From positions 82,828,186 to 82,892,185 of the forward strand of contig OU342630.1 in NCBI GenBank assembly GCA_910589415.1: 64,000 nucleotides of DNA, in the 5' to 3' direction. Source of the stretch: Malachius bipustulatus. Taxonomy: Eukaryota; Arthropoda; Insecta; Coleoptera; Melyridae. Position numbers and translations under genes: made by a program. The notes under the pieces are model-generated. The model saw nothing but the letters and a program-made list of their open reading frames with translations. It did not search any database and was not told where the DNA came from. The stretch's first letter is position 1, and each line of letters starts with the position of its first letter. This document shows positions 32,604-43,342 of this stretch, piece after piece.

Positions 32604-34075
32604 GGAGATGGGCCACTCGCATTGACTTGCGATTTTTACACTATTCAGTTGCGATTTTTATGTGGTTTCACATTTTGAAGGTGTTTTTTCCCGGTGTCAT
32701 CCCAACAAACATACGGGATCGTGGAGCGAATAGGGGTGTTGGGTGGGTAAAATACACGCACTAGACTCTATTTTCGCTAGTTTTGAGCACTTCTATTAAG
32801 GTCACTTTAGAACTAAGGTCACTTTTCTCTAACAGAGAGACGCTTCGTTAAGGTCATCCGAGCAGATAGAAAGGCATCACCGCTTGCAGCTAGCTTCCTC
32901 AGTCCGTCCCTGTCACCGTTTGAATTTAAATGCGTACCGTTGCGCATAATATTATCTTTTTGTGGTAGCCTACTTCCCCTTGTCCCCTCCCCCCCTATCC
33001 TACCTCATTTCCCCTCCCATTGTTATCTCCCTTCCCAAGCAACAGAATACAGTGCATTACGAGAACGATTTACGCATTTATGGAAAATTAATTATACACT
33101 CACCTGATGTACATAATTCCATAATATTCCGGTTACACCAGTTGACAATTTGTTAGGGCAAGGAAAAACTGTCCCGTTCGTCCGCAAACTAAATTTACCC
33201 CGCTCCATCACTTATCTCACACCCCGTACACGTATTATAATCGCACTGCATTTTTTTCGTTTTGATAGGTAGATACGATCGCTTCGACCTTCAACTTTGA
33301 ACTAACACTTTCCGATACGATTGCGAGTCTCTATTAAAAGGCACGAAAAGGCACAAATGGAAATGTGAACGTATTTTAATGTAGACCGTATATGAAAGGA
33401 AAGGTGAACAATCGTAAATATTACGATTATAAAATGATCCGTCCTCCTGCGTGAGCTAGATCAGAATGCCACAATGCCAGTCCTCTCCCTCTCCTCCGTA
33501 ATTGATTCGTGTACATCAGCAAGCGACCTCGGTACCGCGGGGAAGTCCCTGCCTGCCTACGAGCGTTCACGTCGTTCAATGAGCCAGGCCAACTTTAAAC
33601 TAAGTCTTTCCGAATTCCGATACGATTACGAGTCTATTACATGTTGAATGTTTCAGTTGCTCTATCGCGACGGTTTTACCCCTACGCTGGCCCCCCTCCA
33701 CTGTGTTGAATGTTTCGTTCGATCTCGATTCATATTTGCTTATTTACGTGTTTGAATTTATTCCCATTTATTTCAAGGGTCCACTTCCGCTTCCCATTAC
33801 CCATTCCGGCGTTGGGTCGCCGTCTAACTCAATGGCCTTGACGCAACCTGCATCCTCCGGCGATGTCAGTGACCTTAGTCACTACGGCTGCTACTGGTGT
33901 ATTACCTATCTACTGCCAGATCCGTATTAGATATAATTTTCACACGTTTTCTTCTAGACCCTATAACTCCCTTATTATACATTACCGGCGGATAAGATTT
34001 TTACCACGAAGTTCCTAGTGAGTAGACCTATCGCGTGGTATATATAGTATGTTGGAGTGCGAGTGGCCCCTGTTC
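32604..34075. mobile_element. TTAA-flanked DNA transposon (piggyBac- or Kolobok-like), non-autonomous
   Basis: TTAA occurs directly outside both ends (32600-32603 and 34076-34079). The termini are GGAGATGGGCCACTCGCA and, inverted, GAACAGGGGCCACTCGCA, 15 of 18 identical with a perfect 12-bp GGGCCACTCGCA core. TTGCGATTTTTA is repeated at 32628 and 32650 just inside the left end. The interior is GC-richer than its surroundings, has a 50-bp direct repeat, and holds no transposase frame; the ORFs at 32962-33156 and 33703-33930 show no motif. TTAA targets are used by piggyBac and Kolobok; which applies is undecided. Confidence 0.7.
33285..33645. repeat. Direct repeat inside the TTAA element
   Basis: CTTTGAACTAACACTTTCCG with ATACGATTGCGAGTCTCTAT at 33293-33334 recurs as CTTTAAACTAAGTCTTTCCG ... 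ATACGATTACGAGTCTATTA at 33592-33640, spacing about 300 bp. Confidence 0.75.
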
Positions 34076-34261
34076 TTAACAATCACCAAAACAATATTTG
34101 CGATCTTCGGCCAATTTCAGTCACAGAAACAATAGGAAAATTACCAGAAATTGGGATAATTTTCTATGGACACCTTGAACGTTTGTAGGCTTTCTTGCCT
34201 CCCGCAGTCTTTCGAAAACAGTCACCGAGTAAAATAGATGTGACCATCGTCATTTTGGTTT

Positions 34262-34603
34262 AGTAGAGGGTAATATATTCAAGCGAAGGGCCTTGGAGTG
34301 TCAATATTTTATGGAGAAAATTACACAGAATAATTACCGCAATCAATTATTGTTACCTCTTGTGGATTAGCGTTATACGACGTGTACCACGCGAGGTGTG
34401 GTTCCAGAAAAGTCTTCATACACCGTTTTTGGCCCTGAAATTGCCGATTTTCTTGTTCGCATCCGTTGAATATGCTAAAAAATATGAATAAAATTAAAAA
34501 ATAAATAAAATAGCAATAAGGAAGTATAGGTATAAAAAAAGTGCAATTTTTCTCTAGAACATTAACACTCCAAGACCGTTGTTTCGCTTGAGTGTCTTTT
34601 TTT
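34262..34603. repeat. Inverted repeat (MITE-like), about 340 bp
   Basis: TCAAGCGAAGGGCCTTGGAG followed by TGTCAAT near 34279 pairs with the reverse complement around 34600-34563 (TCAAGCGAAACAACGGTCTT then GGAGTGTTAAT), and GGAGAAAATTACAC with GAGAAAAATTGCAC further in. No ORF. Confidence 0.6.
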
Positions 34604-34830
34604 TAAGAGGGAGCGTCGGTCTTAACTGTTCAGGTAAGACATAGTCGCTCCACTCTGATAATCTGGCTTCGAGAACGAGCTAATTTAGTCCAGACACATT
34701 TGTAGAGAAATAAATAAACGAATACAAACGACCAAGCCGAGCTGGGATTTGAACCACAGACGTTTGACAGCGTCAACGGCTTCAGTCAGTCGCATTAGCC
34801 GTACGCCTCCGCCCGCACTAAACTTTGAAA
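34604..34830 (-). mobile_element. tRNA-derived SINE, copy 1
   Basis: On the minus strand: GACTGACTGAAGCCGTTGAC, then GGTTCAAATCCCAGCTCGGC (34755-34736) with a pol III B-box, then CTCGTTCTCGAAGCCAGA, AGAGTGGAGCGACTATG, AGTTAAGACCGACG and an A-rich tail. The same blocks appear in the same order at 42219-42450. A tRNA-like head with B-box joined to an unrelated body and A-rich end defines a SINE, not a functional tRNA gene: no acceptor stem is formed. Confidence 0.8.
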
Positions 34831-35182
34831 CGAATTATTGGCAGATAGACACGTTGGTCGCCACTTGAAACGAACTATTTAACCCTTAGAGGGGAAAAAT
34901 AGTCGCTGAGAGCATGAGACAAGAAAAACAAGGGTCGTAGGTTGAGTCGCTAGTCTAAGAGGGTCAACAATAACAAGCAGGTCAGCAGAACAACAGGTAC
35001 TCTTTATTAAAATATAAAATATATCACAGTGATTAATATTACACTCTTGAGCACGGTTAACAGATAATAAAAAAAACAAGAGCGTGCGGTGCTAGTCGAA
35101 TGAATGGATCGGTTGCTAAGAGTTTACAAGGCACTTATCTTCGTATGGCTTGGCTCCAGGAACTTGCTTGAAAGGGTGACTT

Positions 35183-35266
35183 GGTATCCAAGAAAATCTG
35201 CCTTGGTACGTGGAGTTCTTACTGGGTATCCAAGAAAATCTGCCTTGGTACGTGGAGTTCTTCTCG
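35183..35266 (+). repeat. Tandem duplication, 42-bp unit x2
   Basis: GGTATCCAAGAAAATCTGCC with TTGGTACGTGGAGTTCTT occurs at 35183 and 35225 with no mismatch in the core. Confidence 0.9.
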
Positions 35267-35280
35267 GTACGAATAAGATG

Positions 35281-35370
35281 GCCTCCAGGGAAGAGAGTGA
35301 ACTCCAGGGAAAAGATGACCTCCAGGAAAAAGTTGCCTCCAAGAAAAAGATTGCCTCCAGGGAAAAAGCT
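35281..35370 (+). repeat. Minisatellite, about 18-bp unit x5
   Basis: CTCCAGGGAAAAG-type units start at 35283, 35302, 35320, 35337 and 35355. Together with the 42-bp duplication it generates the repetitive frame 35104-35406, which is therefore not counted as a gene. Confidence 0.85.
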
Positions 35371-35922
35371 GTAATTTCATGGATATCAGAAACACTCTTG
35401 CATTAATGAACGGTCCGATCGAGTCTGCTTGTCAAGGGTACATAGAATTATGTCCCGTCCTCAAGATAGGTTGAGATCAAAAAATGTGACTGACAAATTT
35501 TACCTGCGAGCGAAACTCGATCGGTTTTAAAAGCTGTAATTAAAATTAGCATACGGTATTAACAAAATATGATCTGTATAATTCCAACACAATTACTAAC
35601 ATCATTTTACGACACTCACCAAGCCAAAAACGTGGGCGATGTTTATAATAATTTAAGTGAAAGTTCACAACGCCATTTCGCTAAAAATTCCCTGTGTTTG
35701 CGGAAATGTACCTTCCTCTAGCGAATTCAGAAGTGAAAAGAGAGTGAAAGGGCCGGTATGAAGATGAACGCACCTGATTTCAACTCGACAGTCGATGTTA
35801 CGCAACTCGAGGCCTCCAGTCGGCCGATGCACTAAAACCCACCATCACTCACTCACCGCGCGTGCCCGCCGTTGTCTCCGTGTTACCGGCATCTAGCCGG
35901 TACGTACGAAATGTACGTTACA

Positions 35923-36654
35923 ACTTGAGTATCTAATTCTTTGGCGACTAAGTTGAGTCGTCAAGTTGAGTGATTAAAACGATTAGTAACCAACATGGCG
36001 ACTATAAGCCAAAAGATTGTCACATCTGTTTTTACTCAGTGACTGCATGTGTTCTTGAAAAGCTGCGGGAGACTACAAGCTTTACAAACGTTCACTGTAT
36101 CCGAACTACTTATAAAATTATCCCAAATTCGGGTAATTATCCAATAGGTTACTGTGGCTAAAATTGGTCAAAGATCGGAAACAGCGCAACATTTAAACAA
36201 AAAATTCATATTTTTTCACTCGGAATATGCGAAAAAAAATTGAGGTCGTCATTTGAAATCTGAAAGTCAACTCCGCCTCCCGCGAGGAGGTGAGGTGTTG
36301 AGGGATTGTTTCAAAGTAGCCAAATGATTGAAAACCCACAACCAAGCCACTATTTTCACAAAGTTTTTTTTTAAACCATAACCGCCAAGAAATATTAGAT
36401 CATTCCAATCTTTTGGCGAATGAGGTGAACTGATTGGAGCCTTAATCGGGAGGAGAAATGGCCACAGTAGGGCCAGTGCTGGTGCTGAGCTCAGAACTGT
36501 GAGCTTTTCCTTAATCAATCATTCTCATGAGTTTCTTGATGACGATGGTAATAACGACACTTCGATATCTGCTTCCTATCTCGAGACGTACATAGCCCTG
36601 CGAAATATCGTTTGTGAAGTCATGTCAGTCGCAACTGGCTACACGTACCCTTGT
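35923..36654. other. No recognised gene
   Basis: CCTCCCGCGAGGAGG at 36276-36290 is a short perfect hairpin. Frames here (35970-36161 plus, 36267-36518 minus) have no motif. Confidence 0.4.
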
Positions 36655-36848
36655 ATGGCTTGTCCAGTGAGTGTTGTCCGGTGAGATGCCACACTGATCC
36701 TGACTATAAACGATTTGATTTTTTATGTTTTAATTATTCGTAATTATAATAATTTATAATTATTACGAATTAAATCGCATTAAATCTAATCGTTTATAGT
36801 CAAGATCAGTATAGCATCTCACCTGACAACACTCACTGGACAAACCAT
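36655..36848. repeat. Hairpin MITE-like element
   Basis: ATGGCTTGTCCAGTGAGTGT (36655) with TGTCCGGTGAGATGCC and GACTATAAACGATT is mirrored by the reverse complement of 36848-36780 (ATGGTTTGTCCAGTGAGTGT, TGTCAGGTGAGATGCT, GACTATAAACGATT). The loop holds its own palindrome of ATTCGTAATTATAA type. Total about 194 bp, arms about 90% alike. Confidence 0.85.
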
Positions 36849-37829
36849 TGTTAGTAGGTACAGACTAAAAGTAGTTCAGACTAAAAAAATGCATGACATG
36901 TTGAAAGCGCCGATTCCAATGTGTAAGAGTAATTATTAGAGGGCAGAGCCTGCATGGCTTATTTTTTGAAAATCGATTACTCATATTACTCATGTACCAT
37001 GTAACCTGTGTTAAGGCTATGAAGATGAACCAAGGTCAGGACCTGCGACCAGTTCTTTCCGACCTAAGACCACAGAACAGATTGCATTTAAAGGTATGGG
37101 ATTGTAATATTTGTCATAGTTCAAGGTTTTGTGGACTGCATTTAACTTTGTAAATTCAAGCTTCGTAATTTGTCCGCTAAAAGCATAGAAAGGATAATTG
37201 AAGAAAAATTTTATCTTCAAGGGCTTTGTAATGCTCTATCTTCCCAAGATAATAATAACCATGTCGACTCTTCCGGTAATACCTGAAGTCACCAAAATCA
37301 ACATAGTTATTTTAAATGGAACGTACTACATTATATTATTATCTACGTTTTTAGATTCTGCTTTGTTAACATATGAAGCGGCATTGAAAGAAGTAGCTTG
37401 TAAATAAAAGCCCATATACGACTTTTTGAGAAAAAAATCAGGTTTACTCTTGTAACGGACTTGCCTGCAGAGCAGCGTATTTTATGTAAGTGATTGTTAA
37501 ATCGACGTATGAAATAAACACAAAAAAAAAACTATGTATGACCTTGTTAAAAGTGTCTTGTTCCATTATTTGTTTTCTCCATTATATCCTGTTCCATATA
37601 AAAAGAGCTTTTTCTTCGGATGCTGTCGTATAAATAAGTGCTCTTATTATAATGATACATTTCTTTAAAAATCGTTTGATAATATCTAGGTATCTCCAGA
37701 AGCAATCTTACCAACTCACCCTGTATAAGTAGTAACTGATTCACAATTCAATTCTATCTGATGATAGACCACGAATTTCACTCCGACAAAGTGTACCCGT
37801 AGCTGGTTAAAAATTTACTTAGACTTAGA
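36849..37829. other. No gene; one CACCCTGTA tag
   Basis: CACCCTGTATAAGTAG at 37718 is a reverse-orientation copy of the common end tag; its partner was not found. Small frames have no motif. Confidence 0.4.
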
Positions 37830-38720
37830 CAAAACCTTTTAAATGTTCCCGTTTACGAATGTCAACACGGGATGCGTAGATCTGTGAGTGAGGTACTGGA
37901 TGATAGAGGTCAAACTGACGTTGTTTACACCTACTTTTCCAAAGCCTTTGACCGCATCGATTACAATGTTTTACTCAAAAAGCCGAGAGGGTTTGGGTTT
38001 TCTGAGTATCTGAATAAGTTGATTAGATCATATCTCTTTAACAGATAGTACTATGTAGCTTACAACTGCTCCTTCTCTAATAACCGTTACTACTGCGACC
38101 TCTGCGGGGAGCCCCATGGGTCAAATCTTGGTCCCTTGCTTTTTATCTTGTTTATCAATGATTTAGCTACCTGCTAGATTAACAGTCATATCCTAATGTT
38201 TGCGGATGATGGTAGAATATTTCGCCAGATAATATCTTCCTACAGCAGTGATTATGAGATTCCTCAGATCGATCTGATCACTTTTCATTAATGGTGTGGT
38301 AGTAATAACCTTCAACTCAATAATATAAACAAATGCAAAGTGGCTGCTTACTGACGCACAAGGGGTCAAATCATCCAACGACATTCAAAGAACCTGTCAA
38401 TGTTACTGTGGCCTCTCCGCTCAAAATTCTGGCTTTTGTAATTAGAAACACCAACAAGTCTTTTGACAAAACTAAATGCTTGATCGCCCTTTTTAATGCA
38501 TTTTTAAGGTCACGGCTGGAATATTGTACACTTGTTTGGTTCTCCTTTCATTTGCAACAGACTTGCTAGAGTCAGTGCAGCGAAATTTTCTGAAATTATT
38601 GTGGCTTGGGCATTTTGGCGAATATCGTCGCCGCTGTTTTTCTCTATCTCGACTATTGGAGATATTTAAGTTCAGGTGACTTACCATCAGGCACAGACTG
38701 TTTTGTTTGTTGTTTCTGCA
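37830..38720 (+). pseudogene. Decayed non-LTR reverse transcriptase fragment
   Basis: Plus-strand motifs in order, across frameshifts: QHGMRRS (about 37876), GQTDVVYTYFSKAFDRIDYN (37906-37965) where the motif A Asp is replaced by Tyr, LIRSYLFNR before a stop, GSPMGQILV in place of VPQGS, LLFILFINDLAT, then LMFADDGRIF (38194-38223), NNLQLNINKCKVAAY, ALFNAFLRSRLEYCTLVWFS and ESVQRNFLKLLWLGHFGEYR. The same lineage type as 860-1920 and related to the 14.6-kb RT. The deletion within QHGF..ST and the lost catalytic Asp make it inactive. Frame 38333-38569 is one unbroken piece. Confidence 0.85.
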
Positions 38721-39207
38721 TAACTGCTAAATGGTGTAAATAGTTGATTCACCTTGGTTGTTGGCAGGTGAATATTGGATCACCAAGAGCTTTTTATTTG
38801 CCAGTTGCTAGGATCAATGTGCCGATCCGTTCGCCTGTATTAGGAATGTCTTTGTCTTACAATTATACAGGGTGCTCATTTTATCTAGAGACATGCAAAT
38901 ATATCAAAAACTACGCTTCAGAGAGAAAAAAGAGGGTAATAAAAGTTATTTTCCTGGAAGGGGGAAATCTAATGATGCCAAACTGATGTGTATAAAAACA
39001 CCTTTTTTCCGCCTTGAGTGGTTGATATTATCTCTGTTACAATAATCAGCCGTTTTTTGTTTCTCTTTCTGATATTTTTTAGTAATTTATTTTGTAAATA
39101 ACATGTAAAAAAACGAAAGGTTCATAGAGATAATCCATACTTCTTACCTTCAAGCATAGATCAGTATTCCACGGTTCTAAAGCTCTGCGATGTATTGCTT
39201 TTGTATT
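38721..39207. other. TACAGGGTG tag and unclassified sequence
   Basis: TACAGGGTGCTCATTTTATC at 38866 is another end tag; sequence with GAAGGGGGAAATC follows to about 39000 without a matching tag. Confidence 0.4.
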
Positions 39208-39854
39208 AGTACGAGAGCCCACGACCAAAACCATGTATCATCGTTTTACGGCCAAAACCGTATCAAGTCGTTAGATAAGATGATCCTGAACCCTACTAGG
39301 TGGGTGGTAATGGTCAAAAGTGTAGCAACTGTGTGGGAGGCCATTTCTGCTATGTCAAAAAAAAATAGGCAGACGGTATTATCGTATTACGTCTGATATT
39401 GAAAATGTACATAGATTTTGTCATTTTATAACGAAAATGTTTGTTTTCAGACATTTTGCGCGTAGCATATGGCCTGAGCGCATTTTTGAAAATGTCAAAA
39501 AATTTAGCCGAACTGTATTATAGCAACCCGGTTCAATTTTTTTTTAAACTTTTTTATGGCTTCCGGGATTGCTAAAATACTGTTTTCAGACATTTCCGAT
39601 GTCGCCTATAATCCCAAAAACGAAAAGAACGTTCCGGAGTCGCCCGGCAAACGCCCTGGCGCTTGTTACAATCCTATGGCAAGAAAGGCTATTTACTTCT
39701 TACGCTCCTGTCCCTTGCATCATTACAGCGCATGCGGCAGCAGACTATTCTGACAGTTGTAACGACGCTCACACCGCTCATTCAGATTGCTATTGTACGA
39801 TTAAGTTTAAAAAGTCATATGTGACGTCATCCCAAACAGCACAAAGTAGTCCAA

Positions 39855-40036
39855 TGGACATCCCTCTATGTACCAACGGACGTCCATAGGACGTCCGTTT
39901 TTGTCCTATGGACGTCCATGGGACGTCCACTCAGTGTCCATTTGTCACAACTTTGGACATCCGTAGGGAGTCCTTTATCGGACGTCAATAGGGAGTCCGT
40001 TATCGGATGTCCATAGAGAGTCCGTCTTTAGAGAGT
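39855..40036. repeat. GGACGTCC-rich minisatellite
   Basis: Variants of GGACGTCCATAGGAAGTCC-like units recur about nine times, several as the palindrome GGACGTCC, in both strand readings because the core is self-complementary. Later units read GGGAGTCCGTTATCGGA. Located inside the 39208-40802 element. Confidence 0.8.
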
Positions 40037-40335
40037 CTTTAAAAATTTAGAGTTTTGAAAAAATCCAATAAATGTGCAGTGAATAGGTAGGTAGGTAATT
40101 TTCTGTTTTGAAAGCAACGTTGATAACGGCTAGAAATACAGGAAAACGTGTAGGTAAAATAAGTAAAACTTATTCATTGGCTCGTAATAACATAGACTTC
40201 AATCGCCTCAATACGATTTTTGAATAATTTCGGAGTAACGAAAAGTTGTCTGATTAGTAAGGTGCTACACTGAATTTGTCTGATATAAATTTTTTCTACA
40301 TCTAGACAACTTATTTTATCACGTCTAACAATTTT

Positions 40336-40770
40336 CAGACGAATTGCTATGTTACCGATCGGTAAATTTTTTTAACGTTTTCAAAACTGTCTCAAAATTT
40401 AATGTGCTCACATTTTCTTCTGAAAATGATTATTTCATATACACTGGCCCAAATTCACTCGTGAAAATCATTTTCAGACGTTTTGCTATGATACTTTTTT
40501 TTTGTCTCATTTTTAATTTTTTTAAGTGGTCTCCCGGGTACACGCTACGCTAGTGGCGTCTGAAAAACTTATTTTCGATATCTTAGAGGTATCATTTAAC
40601 TATATTCTGAAAATCAGACGGATTGCTATGATACAGTTTGGTAAAATTTTTTGACATTTTTGAAAATTTGGTTAGGTCGGACGATACACGGAAAATTTCT
40701 GATATTGCGATTTTCGGGTTCAGAATAATCGAATCTATTAATTTGATGCGGTTTTGGTCGTATTGCTATG
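40336..40770 (+). repeat. Tandem array of about 140-bp units with a TTGCTATGATAC core
   Basis: TTGCTATG occurs at 40344, 40483, 40623 and 40763, spacings 139, 140 and 140 bp, usually preceded by CAGACG. Between cores the units are only weakly similar (TGAAAA, TTTTTTAA and CAGA words). Related cores in inverted orientation occur at 39520 (TATTATAGCAACCCGG) and 39563 (CGGGATTGCTAAAATACTG). This looks like old tandem repeats with a selected core motif. Confidence 0.7.
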
Positions 40771-40802
40771 AGACAAAAATTTTGGTCGTGGGCTCTCGTA
40801 CT

Positions 40803-42101
40803 ATATGTTTGGGAGTTCCTCTAGTCTAGAGGTTAACTCTGAGTTTGCTAATAAATAGAAAGTTGCTTTTTGAGTTTTCAATGTTCTTTAATTATTTGAA
40901 TAATCTTATCAAGAATTTTACTAATGGGAATACTTTGTAACAAAATGAAATGTGTGAGTTTCTACTACTTTTATAGTGGTTTGTAGCTGCATAGTGACTG
41001 GTTGCTGTTTGTATCGATAATAAAAATTATGCAATAAAACTAATAGGAAATTAGATTTTTCAATCAATCCTCATAAAAACGTAAATAATCAGTGACCTAT
41101 AAAAATCAGGCAAAGTAAAAGTACTTACTACCGAACGAACATACAACATAGCGTGATAATTATACTAAATGGTTCGCTTATATAAAGCCGGCTAATGTGT
41201 ATCGACGTTATTACGAAACCACGTAATTCATTAAAAAATCGAAATCCCATATAGCTCACTCCCCATACATATAAAAATTAATCACATTATCAATCTGAAC
41301 CTTCCGTGGGCCAATTCAGCGATCCAGCACAGTCTAGCGCACGACTCGACTGTTCCATCTAAGAGATTAGCAAGACAGATTCATTAATTAAGCTCCGATC
41401 ATTCATTACGTTGATTGCTAGTTCGGTTCAGGGCCAGCGAAAGCGGCTAACCGTAATGCAGAACCCCCATCACCCCTAAAACCTGAAATTCTGACAGACA
41501 TCAACTCGATTTTTAACGCACCGAATACTTCTTTTGTTCAGAAAAAATATCAAAAGTATTAATATAACAGCATTGCAAATAAAATGGTTTCTATAGAAAG
41601 ATACCTATCCTATAGTTCTTCTCATCATTGTAGGTACGTACACCAATATATTGACGATTTTTTTTTAAATCTACTAAGTAATACTTATGCATAAAATAAA
41701 TTATTTCCATAAGTTACTAATTCTTATTGACATTTTTAGTGATTTACTTCGTTTTAATTGGTGTTTATGATAAAGTGCCAACCTAAGGATAGCTGAGAGC
41801 GTCAGAAAAACAGACGATAATCGTTCAATTTATACAATAGACATCTGTTTGTGACGTCGTTGACAGTTTATAAACATTAGTTAAATGAAATCAAAACAAT
41901 GAACTACATTTTATGTCAGTAATAGTTTGGTTATAAGTCGATTTCCTTATTATTGCTGCATATTACTTAGAAATTATTACTCGTAGGTACCTGTAACTAC
42001 TTACTTGTGACGCATTCAAATGCATATCATAAGGAAGTATAATTTTTTATTTCTTTAGTTTAATTCTTTTAGTTCATTGTTTCGAGGATAATGACTATTT
42101 T
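40803..42101. other. AT-rich sequence, nothing recognised
   Basis: 41330-41480 is slightly GC-richer, but no ORF or arms were seen. Confidence 0.45.
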
Positions 42102-42157
42102 CCCAAGGGATTAAAGTAAAATTTAAGTCCCCAAGGGATTAAAGTAAAATTTAAGTC
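42102..42157 (+). repeat. Tandem duplication, 28-bp unit x2
   Basis: CCCAAGGGATTAAAGTAAAA with TTTAAGTC is perfectly repeated at 42102 and 42130. Confidence 0.9.
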
Positions 42158-42218
42158 CCTGCGGGGCGGGGGTAAAAAGTGACGCTTGGATATTACAATA
42201 TTCGTAAATAATAATATT

Positions 42219-42450
42219 TGCGATAGCCACCGCGATGGTTTAGGTTGCTGACTGAAACTGTTGACGCTGCCACCGTCTGTGATTCGAATCCCAGCTCTGC
42301 TTGATTGTTTGTTTCGTCTATATAACTATTTATTTCTTTACAAATGTGTCTGTGGCTGTATGAGCTCGTTCTCGAAGCCAAAATACTAGAGTGGAACGAC
42401 TTATACCTACACAGTTAAGACCGATGATATCTCTTTTATTATAAAAAAAA
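42219..42450 (+). mobile_element. tRNA-derived SINE, copy 2
   Basis: Blocks in order: TGACTGAAACTGTTGACGCT, GATTCGAATCCCAGCTC (pol III B-box, 42281-42297), TATTTCTTTACAAATGTGTC, GAGCTCGTTCTCGAAGCC, AGAGTGGAACGACTTATACC, AGTTAAGACCGATG, then a T/A-rich tail with a run of A. It is the same family as 34604-34830 (inverted) and 43925-44115. Confidence 0.85.
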
Positions 42451-43342
42451 ATATTTGTTATGATTACCGAAATAGTATCCCTCGAAAAAGTAGCAGTGTA
42501 AAAATAACATACAGTGTCTTATATGTGCATATATTGGTATCTGGATTGCTATAGGAGATACGAAAACATTTAAATGGGAAAAATTTTCGAGAATTCTATG
42601 ATTTACCTTAAATCGCTTGACAAACGGTCGTGACTGTATAATTTGAGATATTTATGAAGCATTTTCTAAAAAACACTTTCTTTTTTATTATTATTATTAT
42701 TATTTTTTTTTTAAATAAAACTCATTAGGACAATTTTCGATTTAGAATCTGTCCCTTCAATTTGACCTTAATTTCCATATTTCGCAATTGGAATCATTAT
42801 AAACTTTTGTTTTTCCTATGAACAATGATGCATTTTGATTTTTTAATAATTTAGAAACAGCATTTTATTACCGTTTTGATGGTGAACCTAACAAATACAA
42901 AAAAAAACAATTTTTTGATTTGAAAATCAAAAACCTATTTTTGATATTTTGACTTTTATATTGACAGTTATAACATGATGTTGAAGAAATGACAATACAC
43001 TTTAATCACGCCAGTATAGGTTTTTTTTTCAAATTTTTGCATAAACAATCCGTTCAGGTGCCTATTAAATAAAATATTTATTATTAAAATTATTAAAATG
43101 AAAATATTTTTTTGCTCTCTTAAATGCTCTTTCGAAATTGGTAAAAAATTAATATTGCGCTCACAACAACAACCAAATGATGATTCCTGTTAACAGAAAC
43201 GGAGAAATTGAAATCAAACTAAACGGACAGGCTCTACATAAAAAGTTGCCTAAAGAAGGTTTCTGTTATTTTCAAAAATAATAAGAAATGAAAAAGTTAT
43301 GAGGGTATTTACAAAAATGCTGCATCCTGGTTTCGTCATAAA
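42451..43342. other. AT-rich sequence with an ATT/poly(T) stretch
   Basis: 42683-42712 is a TTATTATTATT then poly(T) run. No gene was seen in the rest. Confidence 0.5.

Larger units (their letters stand above)
34866..35922 (-). mobile_element. Possible solo or 5' LTR of a retrotransposon
   Basis: On the minus strand the segment starts TGTAACGTACATTTCGTACG (35922) and ends TTTCA (34866), and is followed after AG by TGGCGACC (34863-34856), which could be a tRNA-complementary primer-binding site. Length about 1057 bp. Against it: no second LTR, no coding region, no target duplication, and internal minisatellites make up part of it. The SINE starts about 30 bp after the putative binding site. 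Confidence 0.3.
39208..40802. mobile_element. TIR element with 23-bp perfect ends
   Basis: 39208-39230 is the exact reverse complement of 40780-40802; the repeat reads AGTACGAGAGCCCACGACCA and three more bases. If the TA inside is the duplicated target, the ends are CGAGAGCCC. A second inverted match lies inside (GGCCAAAACCGTATCAAG at 39250 against GACCAAAACCGCATCAAATT). No transposase frame. The interior holds a GGACGTCC-rich minisatellite and an array of about 140-bp repeats. Confidence 0.75.

Noticed and set aside
34736..34830. tRNA gene
   Set aside because: It has a B-box-like word but no cloverleaf or acceptor stem, and the same head with an unrelated body recurs twice; it is a SINE.
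35104..35406. 100-codon frame with repeated YPRKSALVRGVL words
   Set aside because: The repetition comes from DNA minisatellites that are in frame by period (42 and 18 bp); no sign of a real protein.
39855..40036. CRISPR-like array
   Set aside because: Repeats are short, variable and lack unique spacers of constant length; the context is eukaryotic.
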